Positions 10,922 through 22,231 of a DNA stretch of 64,000 bases are shown piece after piece. The stretch lies in assembly GCA_000442125.1 (NCBI GenBank), contig KE546973.1, positions 1,426,001 to 1,490,000 on the forward strand. The letters run 5' to 3'. How positions within the stretch are numbered: position 1 is the stretch's first letter; every line of letters starts with the position of its first letter. Both the position numbers and the translations under genes were made by a program. The notes beneath the pieces were generated by a model. The model did no database searches. It worked only from the letters and a program-made list of their open reading frames with translations, and was not told the DNA's origin. The DNA comes from Opeltia flavorubescens (lineage: Eukaryota; Ascomycota; Lecanoromycetes; Teloschistales; Teloschistaceae).

Positions 10922-12427
10922 AGGCAGATCCCAGATGGTGCAGGTTTTGCCCTCGTCTAGCCTGGTGTGGACATGGATCGACGAGCGAACCAAGATGGTC
11001 TCCCTCTGATCCACTTCGTCTCCTGTACTGTGGGACCTGACGGCTTCATCGCGCGGTATTTCCATTCGTCGAAGTTTTTCCATCGTAGTACCTTGCATCA
11101 TGACGTGCAGTGTGGTTGCAACTTGGACAGCTGCCACACCCTCCATGAGAGCTTGACAAGAAGTAAGGCAGTTACGAAGAGGAACAACAAAGGGAAAGCA
11201 TGATGAGTTGTCAAATCTGGGAGCAAGCTTGACAGCTGCTGGAGCGCAAGTGGCCGTCGCATATAGGGAGATTCATAAGCAATTGCACCGAGTTCGCATA
11301 ATTATTTGCTATGAAGTAATGCTTTCCTTGACAGCAACCAATCAATCCTCTCGACGGCCCTTTTCGTCCGTTTCTGCTCTGGAGCGTTTCCACTTAGCTC
11401 TAGAACTCAGATCCTGCCTCCGGAATGCGGTGAAATCCTAGGAAGAAGTCGCAGGGTATCCGTATCTGTGTTGCAATTATTTTCAGAAAAGGAGCGGTAG
11501 CAAAACAAGGGGTCCACACACATCCATCGCTCGGCAATGGAATCAGGGTCTTTGTTGGATTTCTCTGATTTGTTGAAGAAGAGGGAGGGTAGTGGCCCAA
11601 GTCAGGCATGCTGCTCGGGTGCAATGACAGCTAGGATTATCCTGACAAGATTGACCACTAACATGCAGCCTGATCAGAGAGCTGGGACGCCGAGGCGGAA
11701 CGGAGGGAAGGAAACGGGAAGCGGCTACTGGTAGCTTCCTCAAGTCTGTTGACAACGGCGACCAGCAAGTCGCTAGCTCGAAAAACCCAAGCAACAAACC
11801 GGGGCCCCGATCAGGGCTGACCGAGCCATGCCCTGTTGCTTTCCCTCTCTTGTCGCTAGATACTGCCCTCTGAGCTGCAAAGAGAGAAAAGCTTCACGTT
11901 CCCATCCTCATCCCCCCGTCTCTCTTCAATTTTCTTTCCTCATTCTATCCTGCAATTGTCCGACTCATCCACTCTCTAACCCTCAATTGACTTTCTTTTT
12001 TCAACCATAGAACGCGGCCTCGCTTCCCGTTTCGGTTGACCTTGTATTACTGGAAACTCCGTCACTTTGGGACACGACCCTCACTCAGGCCCATCGGTAC
12101 GTTTCATATGGCTTTGCAGATCCACTGGAGCTTAAACGCCATGTGCCTGCTTCGCGATTCAGCAACAGATCAAAGGCACGTCACTGACATAAACAACAGG
12201 ATCAATATAGACCTGCTTCTCTCTTTTCCCTTAAACGCCAACTCATCACGCGTCGTATTCAACCAGCCGACCGTTTCATTTATTCATAACTCGCTTTACC
12301 CAATTGAGCGACCCAAGCCAGCAGCACCGCCACGTATATAGCCATCGATCCACGTCTGCCACCCGACTCAAGTATGAGAGAGTTTGCCAGCCCATAACCC
12401 AGAAACAAACGGTGGAAAAAGTCTAGA
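10922..12427. other. Gene-free flank right of the transposon and promoter of the Pro/Ser-rich gene
   Basis: About 1.5 kb of normal composition. No frame with recognisable content or coherent splicing was found. The last 500 bases form a long probable 5' leader of the next gene. Confidence 0.55.
11893..12008 (+). promoter_or_regulatory. Pyrimidine-rich tract, probable core promoter/TSS zone
   Basis: Over 100 bases of almost unbroken C/T-rich sequence ending in a T-run and CAACCATAG lie about 420 bases before the start codon of the Pro/Ser-rich gene. CT-rich stretches of this kind mark transcription starts in filamentous ascomycetes. The assignment rests on composition only. Confidence 0.4.
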
Positions 12428-14141
12428 ATGCGCGAATTAATCCAGCTTCAGCTCCCAAAGGTGGTCGAGGCAAGGAAGAAACGAGAGTCTATGGTTGTGG
12501 TCGACTCTCCTGTATTGTCCACCACTGGCTACCCTCTGCAATCGTCCCAGTCTTCAGCGTCATCCGAACTTCCTTCACCCATCACACCTACCTTCTCTAC
12601 CCGGGGTCATTCGCGCTTCCCAAGCACAAATTCATCTCTGGCTTCCTCTCCACCAATGCGGGATTCCTTAGATGGCTTTGGGGTGGGGAAACGACCATTG
12701 ACTGAAGTGAGGGAAGAACCATTGGAGCGTGATGACGACTACGAGATGGTCAATGGCTTCCCCAACAGCCCCCAAGATCGAGACAGTACGTTTCACTCTA
12801 TCTTTAACCATCATTCTCTTCTTCTCGTCTTCCGTCTCCATCCAAACTGACAAGTAAATAGGCGACCCTTATTTCTATGACATGCATCCTAGCTCTCCAA
12901 TTAGCGAAGCTGACATTGTGCCGTCTCCTTCGCATTATGATCTAACAGACGACCATCGCTCCGACCACGACTGTGGTTTTACTCCTTCGGCTAAGAGACG
13001 CCGTGGAGACGACTCCCCATTTATAGGATTCACACAACGCTTTGGTTCTAGAATGCCGTCTCTATCTCGCCGATGGCGACAACGTAAGGCAGGCAATATC
13101 AGCATATCCACCCAGTGTACCTCAGAGCGCCCATCACGTGCCAACTCGACTCGCGCCCCGTCTTTAGCGAACTCATGCGTCGACCTAGATATCCAAGACT
13201 ATCCTCTTCCATTAACTCCCGCAATGAGTATCTCAGGCCCTTACGGAGGAGACTCTCCTATTTCGCCAATTGACATTCAGCGAGCCAATTCACGGGACGA
13301 CGAGCCCGAAGCTGAGCCCCAAGCCACTACGCCACTCCTACCACCTGTCATGGCCAGTCTCTTTGCAAAGGAGACCCCTTATCAATCGCCCCTGCAGTCG
13401 CCGACGACCGCCGATCGTGAATCTTTTTTCTCAGGCCAAACACCTGTGGATACTCCTCAAATACGGTCACTACCATCTCCTCCCTTATCGACAAAACCTT
13501 CGGTTTCCTCGTTCCGCCGTCAGCGCGCCCCCAGCTATGGCAACCTCACCCCAACAGCAGATATTCCTCCGCTGCCAATGCTGTCCACACTTGATCCATG
13601 GGCTGACTCTCTGGGGCATGCCAATTTCACCATCACTCCTGAACCTTATCTTCCCACACAGTATGACGTTGAAGCATGCAAACAACTGCGCACCGACTGG
13701 GAAACTGCGCGGCGAAATTTTTTCAGACATCTAATGCGCACTGGCGAGCATTACGGCGCTACTTCCAGGATCCATAAGCTCACACAGGATAAATGGGCAG
13801 CCATTGATGCTGAGTGGAAGCGCAACACTGATGTTTGTCTTACTCGCACGGCGGACAATGGCTACGAGCAGGCGTTGTCGCAAAGCCAATCCTCTGTCGC
13901 CGAGCCAGCTCCTCTCATTCAGCTACCATCGCTCAACGGACCAAAAAGTGAAGGGAAGTTCCCTAAGCTCGGCGACCAGGACATAGTGGGTCCAATGGAG
14001 GTCGTCGCCAGCCAGGTACAACAGCAGCAGCAACGCAAATCGACCAAAAGATCCTTCTTCCGTTTCTTGCAAGGCGTCTTTACACCTCCGACCGTCAACC
14101 TTTTTGGCAAACCTGTTAATCGCAGGGCGGCGACATTATGA
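12428..14141 (+). CDS. Conserved Pro/Ser-rich fungal protein of unknown function
   Basis: Two exons, 12428-12785 and 12862-14141, joined over a 76-nt GT...AG intron, give 545 residues. The N-terminus MRELIQLQLPKVVEARKKRE is charged and probably helical. The middle is long, disordered and rich in Pro, Ser and Thr, with a basic AKRRRGDD patch and RRWRQRK. An ordered segment near residues 390-460 (DVEACKQLRTDWETARRNF, TGEHYGATSRIHKLTQDKW) is predicted helical and is likely the conserved core. The C-terminus has a Gln run and STKRSFFRFLQGVFTPP. No signal peptide or membrane segment is present. Members of this family are usually annotated only by their Pro/Ser content. Function unknown. Confidence 0.8.
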
Positions 14142-15170
14142 CCATACGTAATCGTTATCATTTAATCATGAACGATGAATGGCATTTTACGATGATTACT
14201 GTACTTTACATGGTATTCACGAAATCCTCAAGATCATTATTTTCTTTCCAAGAAGAATATGTCTTAACGACGTTCTGCCGATTTATGGCCCCACGCTCCT
14301 TTCAAACACCACGGATACGTTTTCTTTATAATGTCTTGTCTTGATACTGTCATCCATCCTCTATACATATACAATACCCCGTTTATACTGTACACAAATT
14401 ACTGGGTGTGACCTGGCTATGTTAGCTTTTTCATGACTGATTACGAATGTTTACGAAGTTATGGGTGTGATTACAAACTCCTTCGCAAGACTTGCGAGAT
14501 CTTTTCCTTTTGTTGCTGTGTGTGAGAGGGGAGGGGCGTGTGGAGTAGTGCTAGTGATATGGATTGGAAGAAATTGAGGGGAGGGGGAGGGGGAGGGGGA
14601 GGGATGGGACAGATGCATTAAATGACGGGGATGTGATCGCTTGAGATCTGAATGAGGTGGGGACGGGGTGGTTGCTCGTTTGGCTGACTAGCTGAGAGAG
14701 TGCTGTTGCTGGAGAGAAAAGAAAGGGGGAATTTGATGTATAGAGCAGATCCGAGCTGATCAATTTCGGAAAATGAAGATCTTCTAGCTTTTCATCGGTT
14801 TTCTGTTTTTCGCCTTGAAATGACTGCGTGAAGTGAAAGCTTTGGTTTCTGAGCCATTCAACCCGTTTGGTTCTTTCGTCTCTGGTGATGTCTTTGCACC
14901 ACCCTGGTCTGCTTGGCATCTGCTTGTTACTCTACTCTTTTTCCCAACGTTCTTGCCTTGCTCGGTCTATCTCTCTGTAGGCTTTGGTGATCATTCTCAT
15001 TCCTCCCATTGCTGCTCTATTTTTGTCTACCCGCCCCCCTCCCTTTCTATTTCTCTATCCCCCCTCGTTCCCCTTTCCCCCTCCCCTTCCTCCTACCTTC
15101 CCCCCCTCCCTCCTACACCTCCCAATCCCCCCTCCTCCCCATCCACCGTCTCCCCCCTCTCATTCATCAA
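14142..15170. other. Convergent 3' region between the Pro/Ser-rich gene and MED18
   Basis: No gene recognised. Contains 3' flanks of two convergent genes and a G-run tract at 14576-14608. Plus-strand frames through 14833-15447 are extremely Pro/Ser-rich and partly antisense to MED18, so they were not taken as genes. Confidence 0.55.
14576..14608 (+). other. G-run tract with quadruplex potential
   Basis: Six runs of three to five G separated by single A or AT bases. This exceeds the usual G3+N1-7 pattern for a four-stranded fold. It lies about 560 bases past the MED18 stop codon and about 430 bases past the Pro/Ser-rich gene. Confidence 0.5.
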
Positions 15171-16480
15171 CTATCGAACCCTAAAGTCCAACCCCCCTCT
15201 CTCCACAACCTCCAGCTCCACACTACCCCTCAACATCTCCTTCACGCTCATCAACTCTTTCACGCCGCGGGACATGAGCTCTGGTTTTGTGCCGTCGGAG
15301 ATTAGGGTTGAGATCTGGAGGATTGAGTGTGTGGGGTCGAGGGGTCTGAGATTATTCTTTGGATTGTGTGGGGAGAGTTGGGAAGAGGTAGTGGTCGGGG
15401 GGTTTGGTGGGTTTTGTTGTAGATTTGAAGAAGGGAGAGAGGATTGAGGATTTTTTTGTGAGTCTTGCTGGGTTTGTTGAGGGGTTGATGAGGGGGGAGG
15501 AGGGTTTGTGGTTGAGGGAAGGCATGGTTGAAATAGGAGGATGCGGGTTGAGGAGTGGGTTAGGGAATGGCCGATTAGATGGTGGGAGGAGGTTTGTCTG
15601 GAGGTCGTTAGTTTCGGGGGTTCTGGGCGTGTAAAGTGGGAGATGTGGTCTGTAGAGGCAGGGGAAGAGGGAGGGAGACTAAAAGCAAGGGGGCACGATT
15701 GAACGAAAGAGAAAAGGAGAGAAAAAACCGGGAATGACGTACGTGTATTCCATGGCTGACATGAATGCTGAAGCGTCGCCGCCGGTGATGGGGATGGAGG
15801 CTGTGAGGCGGGAGGTTACGGGGCGGAGGTTTCCGGGTTCGGGGATGTCGTTGAATTGAAGGGTGTATTTTTTGGTGGAAGGGGCGGAGGAGTTATTCGT
15901 GCCGGAAACCGGTGATTGTGACGGCGGTTTCTGCTGGTTTTAGAAAAAAGTAAGTCAGAGGGGTACATCGCGTTCATTGACTTCTGTGAAAGAGAGATCA
16001 TCATTTGACAAGAGCTCGAAGAGAAGATTGGCAGTGGAATGGATCGACCCGGTGGTATTCTTTGGAAGAAGATGGGCTCAATAATTGCTTTCTATTGACA
16101 ATGACAGAGCTACGACGTACTTCAGTCACAATTGCTTCTCCTGCTCCATCTCCACTATACATCGACACATCCCCTTCCCGCTCCGTCTCTTGGCTTGCCT
16201 CCACTACTCCACCTCCACCCTCGCCAGCAAGATCCTCAACTAGATGGAGAAAATACAGATCCCCTTGCAAAGCACCCTGTAACGTTTGCATAGGGTTCTT
16301 CTGCACCGCCTGAGAGCCTCCCAGCTGAGTTGGCAGCCTTGTCGCAGGTCGGGTGGGCTTGTATATCATGTGCCTTTCGTGAAAGGGCTGAGGTTGCATG
16401 GCGGCAATGCCAGAGAGAATCGAGAGGACTTGGTCATGGCGGGAGGTAGGGATGGAGGCGTGCAGGAGGAGTTCGTGCAT
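15171..16480 (-). CDS. MED18: Mediator of RNA polymerase II, subunit 18 (SRB5)
   Basis: Head-module subunit of Mediator. Three exons (16480-16010, 15933-15743, 15597-15171) give 362 residues. The start is MHELLLHASIPTSRHDQVLS, the typical MED18 N-terminus; an in-frame ATG 63 bases upstream would prepend a hydrophobic segment unlike the family. Exon 2 carries YTLQFNDIPEPGNLRPVTSR, the family's central strand motif. Exon 3 ends in LRPLDPTHSILQISTLISDG followed by KEMLRGSVELEVVERGGLDF, matching the family C-terminus. The 145-nt intron 15742-15598 was placed using the ACTAAC branch site just before its AG. An insertion of about 75 residues, rich in Pro, Ser, Thr and Gln, lengthens the protein over the usual 250-300. 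Confidence 0.88.
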
Positions 16481-16952
16481 TTTAGAGAAACACTGGACCA
16501 AAAAGAAGAAAAGGAATGATAAAGGTAGAAATAAGTGCCACAAATATTGGCAGTCAAAACATGCTGGAAATGGAATGGTGTTTTATCATGGCTTGATGAA
16601 GTACAGTGAACGGCGAGTTACGACAAAATTTAGGGAATCTGGCAATGTATCAAATCACTTTTGCTACAATACAATGGAACATGACTTGGGTAAAACGACG
16701 TTGTACAGACGGATATATGAGATCTGATGAGTACGGGAGAGCAGACAACATCGTTCATTCCGTGGTTGAAGCAGCCTTGGCATCGAACCATTGAAAGCTC
16801 TGCTTCTTCCAGAGGGGTCCTGCGATTCGTTCTCTAATACCTACCAGCTTGCTTTCATCAAACCTCGAAGCCTTTCTCCTTTGCCTACAGGAGTAAACTC
16901 CTTCCGAAAATTCGCTCCTTTCTGGCCTCTTTCGATACCAATACCATCAACG
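16481..16952. promoter_or_regulatory. Shared promoter region of MED18 and KGD4
   Basis: The two genes start 472 bases apart in opposite directions. No coding content was seen between them, so both promoters must fit here. Confidence 0.5.
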
Positions 16953-17501
16953 ATGTATCCCACGCTTCGGCTCTTTGCTCAGCAGCAACGTACCCCTCTT
17001 ATTAAATTCCTTGGAAAGCGCTCTTTCCCAAGTACCTTCCCTGAGCGATTTCCTTCGGCAATTGGTCTTATCTAATTGTGAACAAACATAGAACCCTCGT
17101 CTTCATCGCCCTCTACCAGCTCAGCGCCCTCAGAACAAAACTCAGCTCCGCACCCTCATCCCGCTTCTCCAACCAATGACCTTCCCTCTTCATTCGCTAC
17201 CTACAGAAGCAATGCACAGCAACATGGCCCTTTAGCTCGTCAGTCACAATCAGAACAGGCTGCGTCCTCACCATCTCCTTCACCCGCTACTCCTCCCTCA
17301 CCAGTCCCAGCGAGCCGAGCTTACGGTGCAGTCGGTGGTCATTCAGGCCACTCGTTAGGAAGCGTAGCGCCAGGGAAGGGAATGGTCATGGATCGAACCG
17401 ACTTACCGAAGAGATTCTGGGGATTGGCGTGGACGCAGGAGGAGATTGAGGGAGTCGAACTCGGAGGGGCAAACCTGAAAGTCGGCTGGGGAGGCTCATG
17501 A
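16953..17501 (+). CDS. KGD4: KGD4/YMR31: 2-oxoglutarate dehydrogenase subunit (also called mitochondrial ribosomal YMR-31)
   Basis: Small mitochondrial protein that tethers the E3 component to the 2-oxoglutarate dehydrogenase core; older annotations call it a small-subunit ribosomal protein. Exons 16953-17031 and 17092-17501 join over a 60-nt intron and give 162 residues. The N-terminus MYPTLRLFAQQQRTPLIKFL plus GKRSF is basic and amphipathic, as in a mitochondrial presequence and in the YMR31 family. The conserved body HPHPASPTNDLPSSFATYRS, then AQQHGPL and GAVGGHSGHSLGSV, matches the family. The C-terminus has LPKRFWGLAWTQEEIEGVEL and GGANL. A Pro/Ser/Ala linker of about 45 residues is variable. 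Confidence 0.9.
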
Positions 17502-18892
17502 CAGTAAGCAGTCAAGAAGTCCCGGGAAATGATCCGAGATACGAGCCGTTTGATTGACAGAGCATGGTCCAGGGCATCAAGACGCGATGTTCAAAGCATA
17601 TGCACGATTTCGCGCGATGGATATTACGATGATTCGTTCCTGATCGATTCTCATACACGATGTACTGGCTTAACTTATGGAAGAACAATGGGAAACTGCA
17701 GATTTGACCTCGGCCATCTCGTGGACAGGACCACAGCTCTTGGACTAGCTATGAAGCGACAGTGGCAAGGCTGGATCCATCGCTAGAAGGAAATTGCTTC
17801 CCAATATTGGTCACCAGTTCTATCTCCGAGCCAGCTTTCACAGTCAACATTCTACCCTTGCCAGACCGTCGCACAGAATGGACTGCCAAGAAAAGTGACA
17901 GGACTCTTGAATGCCAAGCCGTCGTACTGGCTACTATACCAATGATCTAGCTGAAGCTCGAAAACCCTGAGGTATCAAGAAAGCCTGGCCGCAGATAACG
18001 TCGTATCATTTCTTGACGACTCATGGATATTGCTACTCAACGGAATTGGTTTCGCCTCCATCATGCATTGCAACGCCCTCCAGCCTGCATAAGAGGTGCT
18101 CAGGCACGAGGTCAGCCTTAATATAATCCATGAAGCGCACCGGTCGATATACCCATTTTTGCTGTCTCGACACATACGATAGTACAAACGTCTGTCGTTT
18201 TATGATATAATACTTCTGCGATTTCCTTGACAATTCCTATGCGCAGGTCATCTCAACACATATTTGTCCATGCCGAGGCGTGTCAAACTTCACTTATTTC
18301 TATGAGTGTCTCGACATTTGACGCCAGGGGAACCTCCTCTGGAGGGCGGTCCAGTCATCCAGAAGTCGCCATATGGTCACCTAAATTCTCCCAATCTCTG
18401 AACGGGTTCCAGTACCTTCGCTGGGTAGATTTTAGGCTGACGAACATCTGGTTGCCTTGTTTCGTGACCTGTTACCATCTCATCCTCAAATTTCCTATGT
18501 GGCGTGGCATGACTTTAGGTTACATGGAACACCATTAACCGCTTGACAAACTTCTTCTTGAAAGTGTATCTCCTATCAGACTGTATCCAATGCCATGCTA
18601 TCTTGGGAATATGCCGGGGCAGCTGCGAATGTCCTCTCAGAGTGCGTCTATACACGCCATACCCTGGCTTTCTCAGATCCTTCCACGCGAGCGGAAACTG
18701 ATGTTCAAGCCTCGGAAGTGGATCTCATGCACCATTGGTGTGCTCAGCCGTGAAATAGGAGTACTTCTTCAGATCTTCTTCCAACTATTGTCTGGATATG
18801 CACTTCTTTGTACGTTCGAATATTCTCTTGTTTTTCTTTTAGTGTGGCATATCTCGCCAGCCCTTCCAATCCTTAGGCGGAGATCGTCCACC
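17502..18892. other. Intergenic region without recognised gene
   Basis: 1.4 kb between KGD4 and the surface-protein gene. The frame of the next gene is open upstream to about 18590, but the added residues carry no signal and the signal peptide begins only at 18893. Confidence 0.5.
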
Positions 18893-20176
18893 ATGGGGCG
18901 TTGCTCCATTCATACCACACTTTCATTCATATATTTCTTGTTCCTACGTGCGACACAGTGTGATAACGTATGCTACTTTCCTAATGGTGAGGTAGCTGAC
19001 GGNAACACACCTTGTGCTCCTTCGTCTGATTTCTCTCCATGCTGCGGCCCAGGATGGACCTGCTTAACGACCGGAGCATGTGAAATGATTTCAGGGGACA
19101 ACAATGTATACGTTGCGCGTGGAAGTTGTACGGATTCTTCTTGGACTTCAAAATTATGTCCGCTATTTTGCTATGGTGAGTAAATCCACCTGAATCTATG
19201 CCTCAAACTATAGTGTCTTTCTGCCCGGCTTTAGGCCCTTTCTTTAATCTTTCTGTGTTGAGACATGCATAAACTGATCGATTGTTCCACTTCAACAGAG
19301 CCTTGGAGTCAATGGCATTACAATGGTGCGCAGAACCTCGGTTTCTGCGGGGGTAATAACTATTGTTGTCAAGGTGACAGTGACACGAGCTGTTGCGTCT
19401 ATGGGTCCTTCTTTAATCCTCCCATACTCCTTAGACAGGGTACTACAGAAGCTTTCACACCTGCTACAACTTCACTAGATGCACCCTCCCCGTCGTCTCT
19501 GCTTGGCACTTCTGGCAACGTTCCGCAACAACCTTCTACAATATCCGGCAATCTACTGTCACTATCGTCTTCATCAACATTATCCCCGCCGACATCCATC
19601 GAGCCATCAACAATCGCCGCACAAGGACCGCTATCCCCCTCATCCTCATTCTATCCATCTTCCTCGCCCTCGTTATCTTCCTCTTCCCCATCCTCTCCAT
19701 CCTCCTCGTCCTCTTTATCCTCCTCACCCTCGTCGTCCCCTTCGTCCATGTCCTCAACCTCCCTACTACCCTCAACTATATGGGTAACTCCGTCCTCCAC
19801 TAACCCTACCACCCCCATATCCACACCCACCAATACCACAAGCCAGGACGCAACAGACAACGACAATAATTCAACCAAAGAAGGTCTAGCAGCCGGCCTG
19901 GGTCTTACACTAGGCCTTTGTGCCATCGGTTTCACCCTCTTCGCTTTGTACAAATACAAACAGCGCCGTGGTCGTCGGATAGCAAAGGCCCGAAAGTCAG
20001 GCATAAGACCGGATCTGGTTCCGGATCCGCTCCCTCAACATCCTATCGAGACTAATGGGTATACGGAGTGGGAGATGGCGACGCCGAGTAATACGCATGA
20101 AGCTCCTAATTGTAGTGAGAATGGGAGGAGAAGTCAGCAGGCGATGAGGATACGGAGGTCTTTTCTTGGGTTTTAA
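18893..20176 (+). CDS. Cys-rich extracellular domain with Ser/Thr stalk and one membrane helix (sensor-like surface protein)
   Basis: Exons 18893-19175 and 19299-20176 (123-nt intron) give 386 residues. Residues 1-22 form a signal peptide (GRCSIHTTLSFIYFLFLRAT core). Residues 24-140 hold more than 14 Cys in patterns such as CYFPNGEVAD, SPCCGPGWTCLTTGAC and GGNNYCCQGDSDTSCC, a domain common in Pezizomycotina surface proteins. Then comes a 140-residue Ser/Pro/Thr stalk, likely heavily O-mannosylated. A membrane helix (about 290-312, GLAAGLGLTLGLCAIGFTLF) is followed by a basic stop-transfer YKYKQRRGRR and a 75-residue cytosolic tail. The layout resembles WSC/MID2 wall-stress sensors, but the Cys domain is not WSC. 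One N lies in the codon at 19003. Function is inferred from architecture only. Confidence 0.82.
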
Positions 20177-22231
20177 GTGAGGAGGGGTTGGGTGTTGTAT
20201 GTCTTCGTTGGTCATTGGTCGTTGGGTGGGTTGTTTGGTGTTAACTGGGCATTTATTGGGTGTTTGTGCTATCGAGATGATCTGAGAGGTGGGTGTCATA
20301 ATGTGTTTTTTTGGAAAGGTCATGGCTTGGATACTTTTATGCCAGGTGTTTTCTTTCACCCTCGTTCATCTTCGATATAGATAGACAGCATGGATGTTGT
20401 TAATGTCTAGCCATCATCATTACTAGTGCATGCAAGTGATACAATTATGTACATGTATGAGGCAATCAGGTTAGAGACGCATTGGTGATAAACCCTTTTC
20501 TACCACCGGGGCATAAAGATGTGCTGGTGGATCTTTTACCAAGAAAGGCGGTCAGCAGCACATGAATGGCCATGTCATTGCCCCCATAATAGTAGACGAT
20601 ATGCCACACACGTCCCCTGTCTGTATTGATATCAAGAATCAAAGAAAGGTTTTTTGAAGAAAGGATTCGATCTATCATTCGAGGTTTCTGGCTCAGTCTC
20701 TCACCACTAGACGTGAAGTACTACGTGCTACCCTGTCCCGGCTACTCTACATCCCTCGCTCGACCCTTGAGCCCTCTTCCTTCCCCCTTCCCCGCTCACT
20801 GAAACCCATCCCAGCCCGTCAACCAGTCACTTAAGCCCGCAGTCCGTTGAAAAAAAGGACTCCTCGCCGCCTTAACAATCAAGAAAATACACTCCACATT
20901 CTCACCATCATAGCGCCCCTACTACTACTCTAGTAGATCTGACGTGCGTGTGCAAAAAAATCCTCCGAAACACATGGTCTAGTAGCGATCTATCCCTTTC
21001 CCCCCTTCCCGCATACTTACTAGTAAGACTCGGTATCCCAACGAATGCATTTCTTGAAAAGTACAATTTGTAGATAGATAAGCTCTCAGAAATTTTGAAG
21101 AAGATATTGCTCACGTTTCTTCCTCCTCTATAGTGAAAAGGTGAATTATTCATACCCTTTTTGAACATTTGGGAAGTTGATAGATGAGAAAGATTATATA
21201 CATACATCTATTTTTTATATTTGGATAGGATTATCAAACTTTTTCACAGACTAACTCGGGGACGGACGAGTCAGTCAATCAGTCACATAGATGTGTTTTG
21301 CGGGAAGGGGGAAGAGAGAGAAGGTCTGAGCACGACTAGAATCAAAGTATGGAGAAAAACGACAAGACAGCGGGCGGCGGTCTAAGCAAAGCGGGAAGGC
21401 AAAGTGAGAGTGGGAAGGAACGGGAGAAAGAGCGGTGTGAAATTCAGATCTACCCCATACTCCCATCTCGATGACACGAAACACGTGACGGTCATTCCTC
21501 CCGTCTCACCTCCTTTCACATGTTGACGTCAACGTCATATCTATCACCTAGGTATCATACTTCCAGAAGCCTAAAGCACGAGAATGGTTTGATGAATTTG
21601 CTTTTCTGCTCATTACCCTAGAAGAAAGGGCATTCGGTGAAACAATAATAGTGCTTCGTAAATTGCAGATCTCACAATACAAGAGACAACGATGGCCGAG
21701 GTAGACATAATATAACTTTGTATTCATAATATCATGACCGGTCGTCAAAAGGACCCTCTCAATGGTATCAATGGCCCCCTTAAGAAATGTATACATCAAC
21801 AATCCAAGCCACCACACCCCTCCCCCCATAAATATAGTAGCAAAATGTGGTATCGCTGCCCCGAAGAATAGCGGGATCCGAAGGAGTAAAATGCAGTTCG
21901 AGTGTGGAATATGAGTGGAAAGAAACAGCACTGAGCCCAACGCTATGCAGAAAATTCAAAAGAAGTGAAAGTTGCAATGATAAATTTTCATGTGTTTGAT
22001 GCCATGCATGCCTGTGTCGTCGTGATAATGAAGATGATGAGGATGGATGAACCGTTCCACCAGCGACCACCGTGCCCAGTACACCGCCCGTACCGTACTA
22101 ACGCCATTCATCCTTGTTCTCCTTGCTCATGAGTTTTTGCAGGAGCGAAATACCGAAGCCATTATTCGTCTTGTAGACCTGGAAGTTTTCTTCCGATAAG
22201 ATCGTGACAGTCGTAAAGCGGGGGAAACGAG
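20177..22231. other. 2-kb convergent intergenic region
   Basis: Lies between the 3' ends of the surface-protein gene (plus) and the RGS gene (minus). Several minus-strand frames of 70-130 codons exist, but none shows a recognisable motif or a coherent intron chain. I see no gene here. Confidence 0.5.

Noticed and set aside
12428-14141. Two separate genes at 12428-12850 and 12882-14141
   Set aside because: A standard 76-nt intron joins them in frame, and the second frame lacks a sensible start of its own.
14833-15447. 204-codon plus-strand frame, very rich in Pro and Ser
   Set aside because: Overlaps MED18 exon 3 in antisense and reflects the C/T-rich composition of the region.
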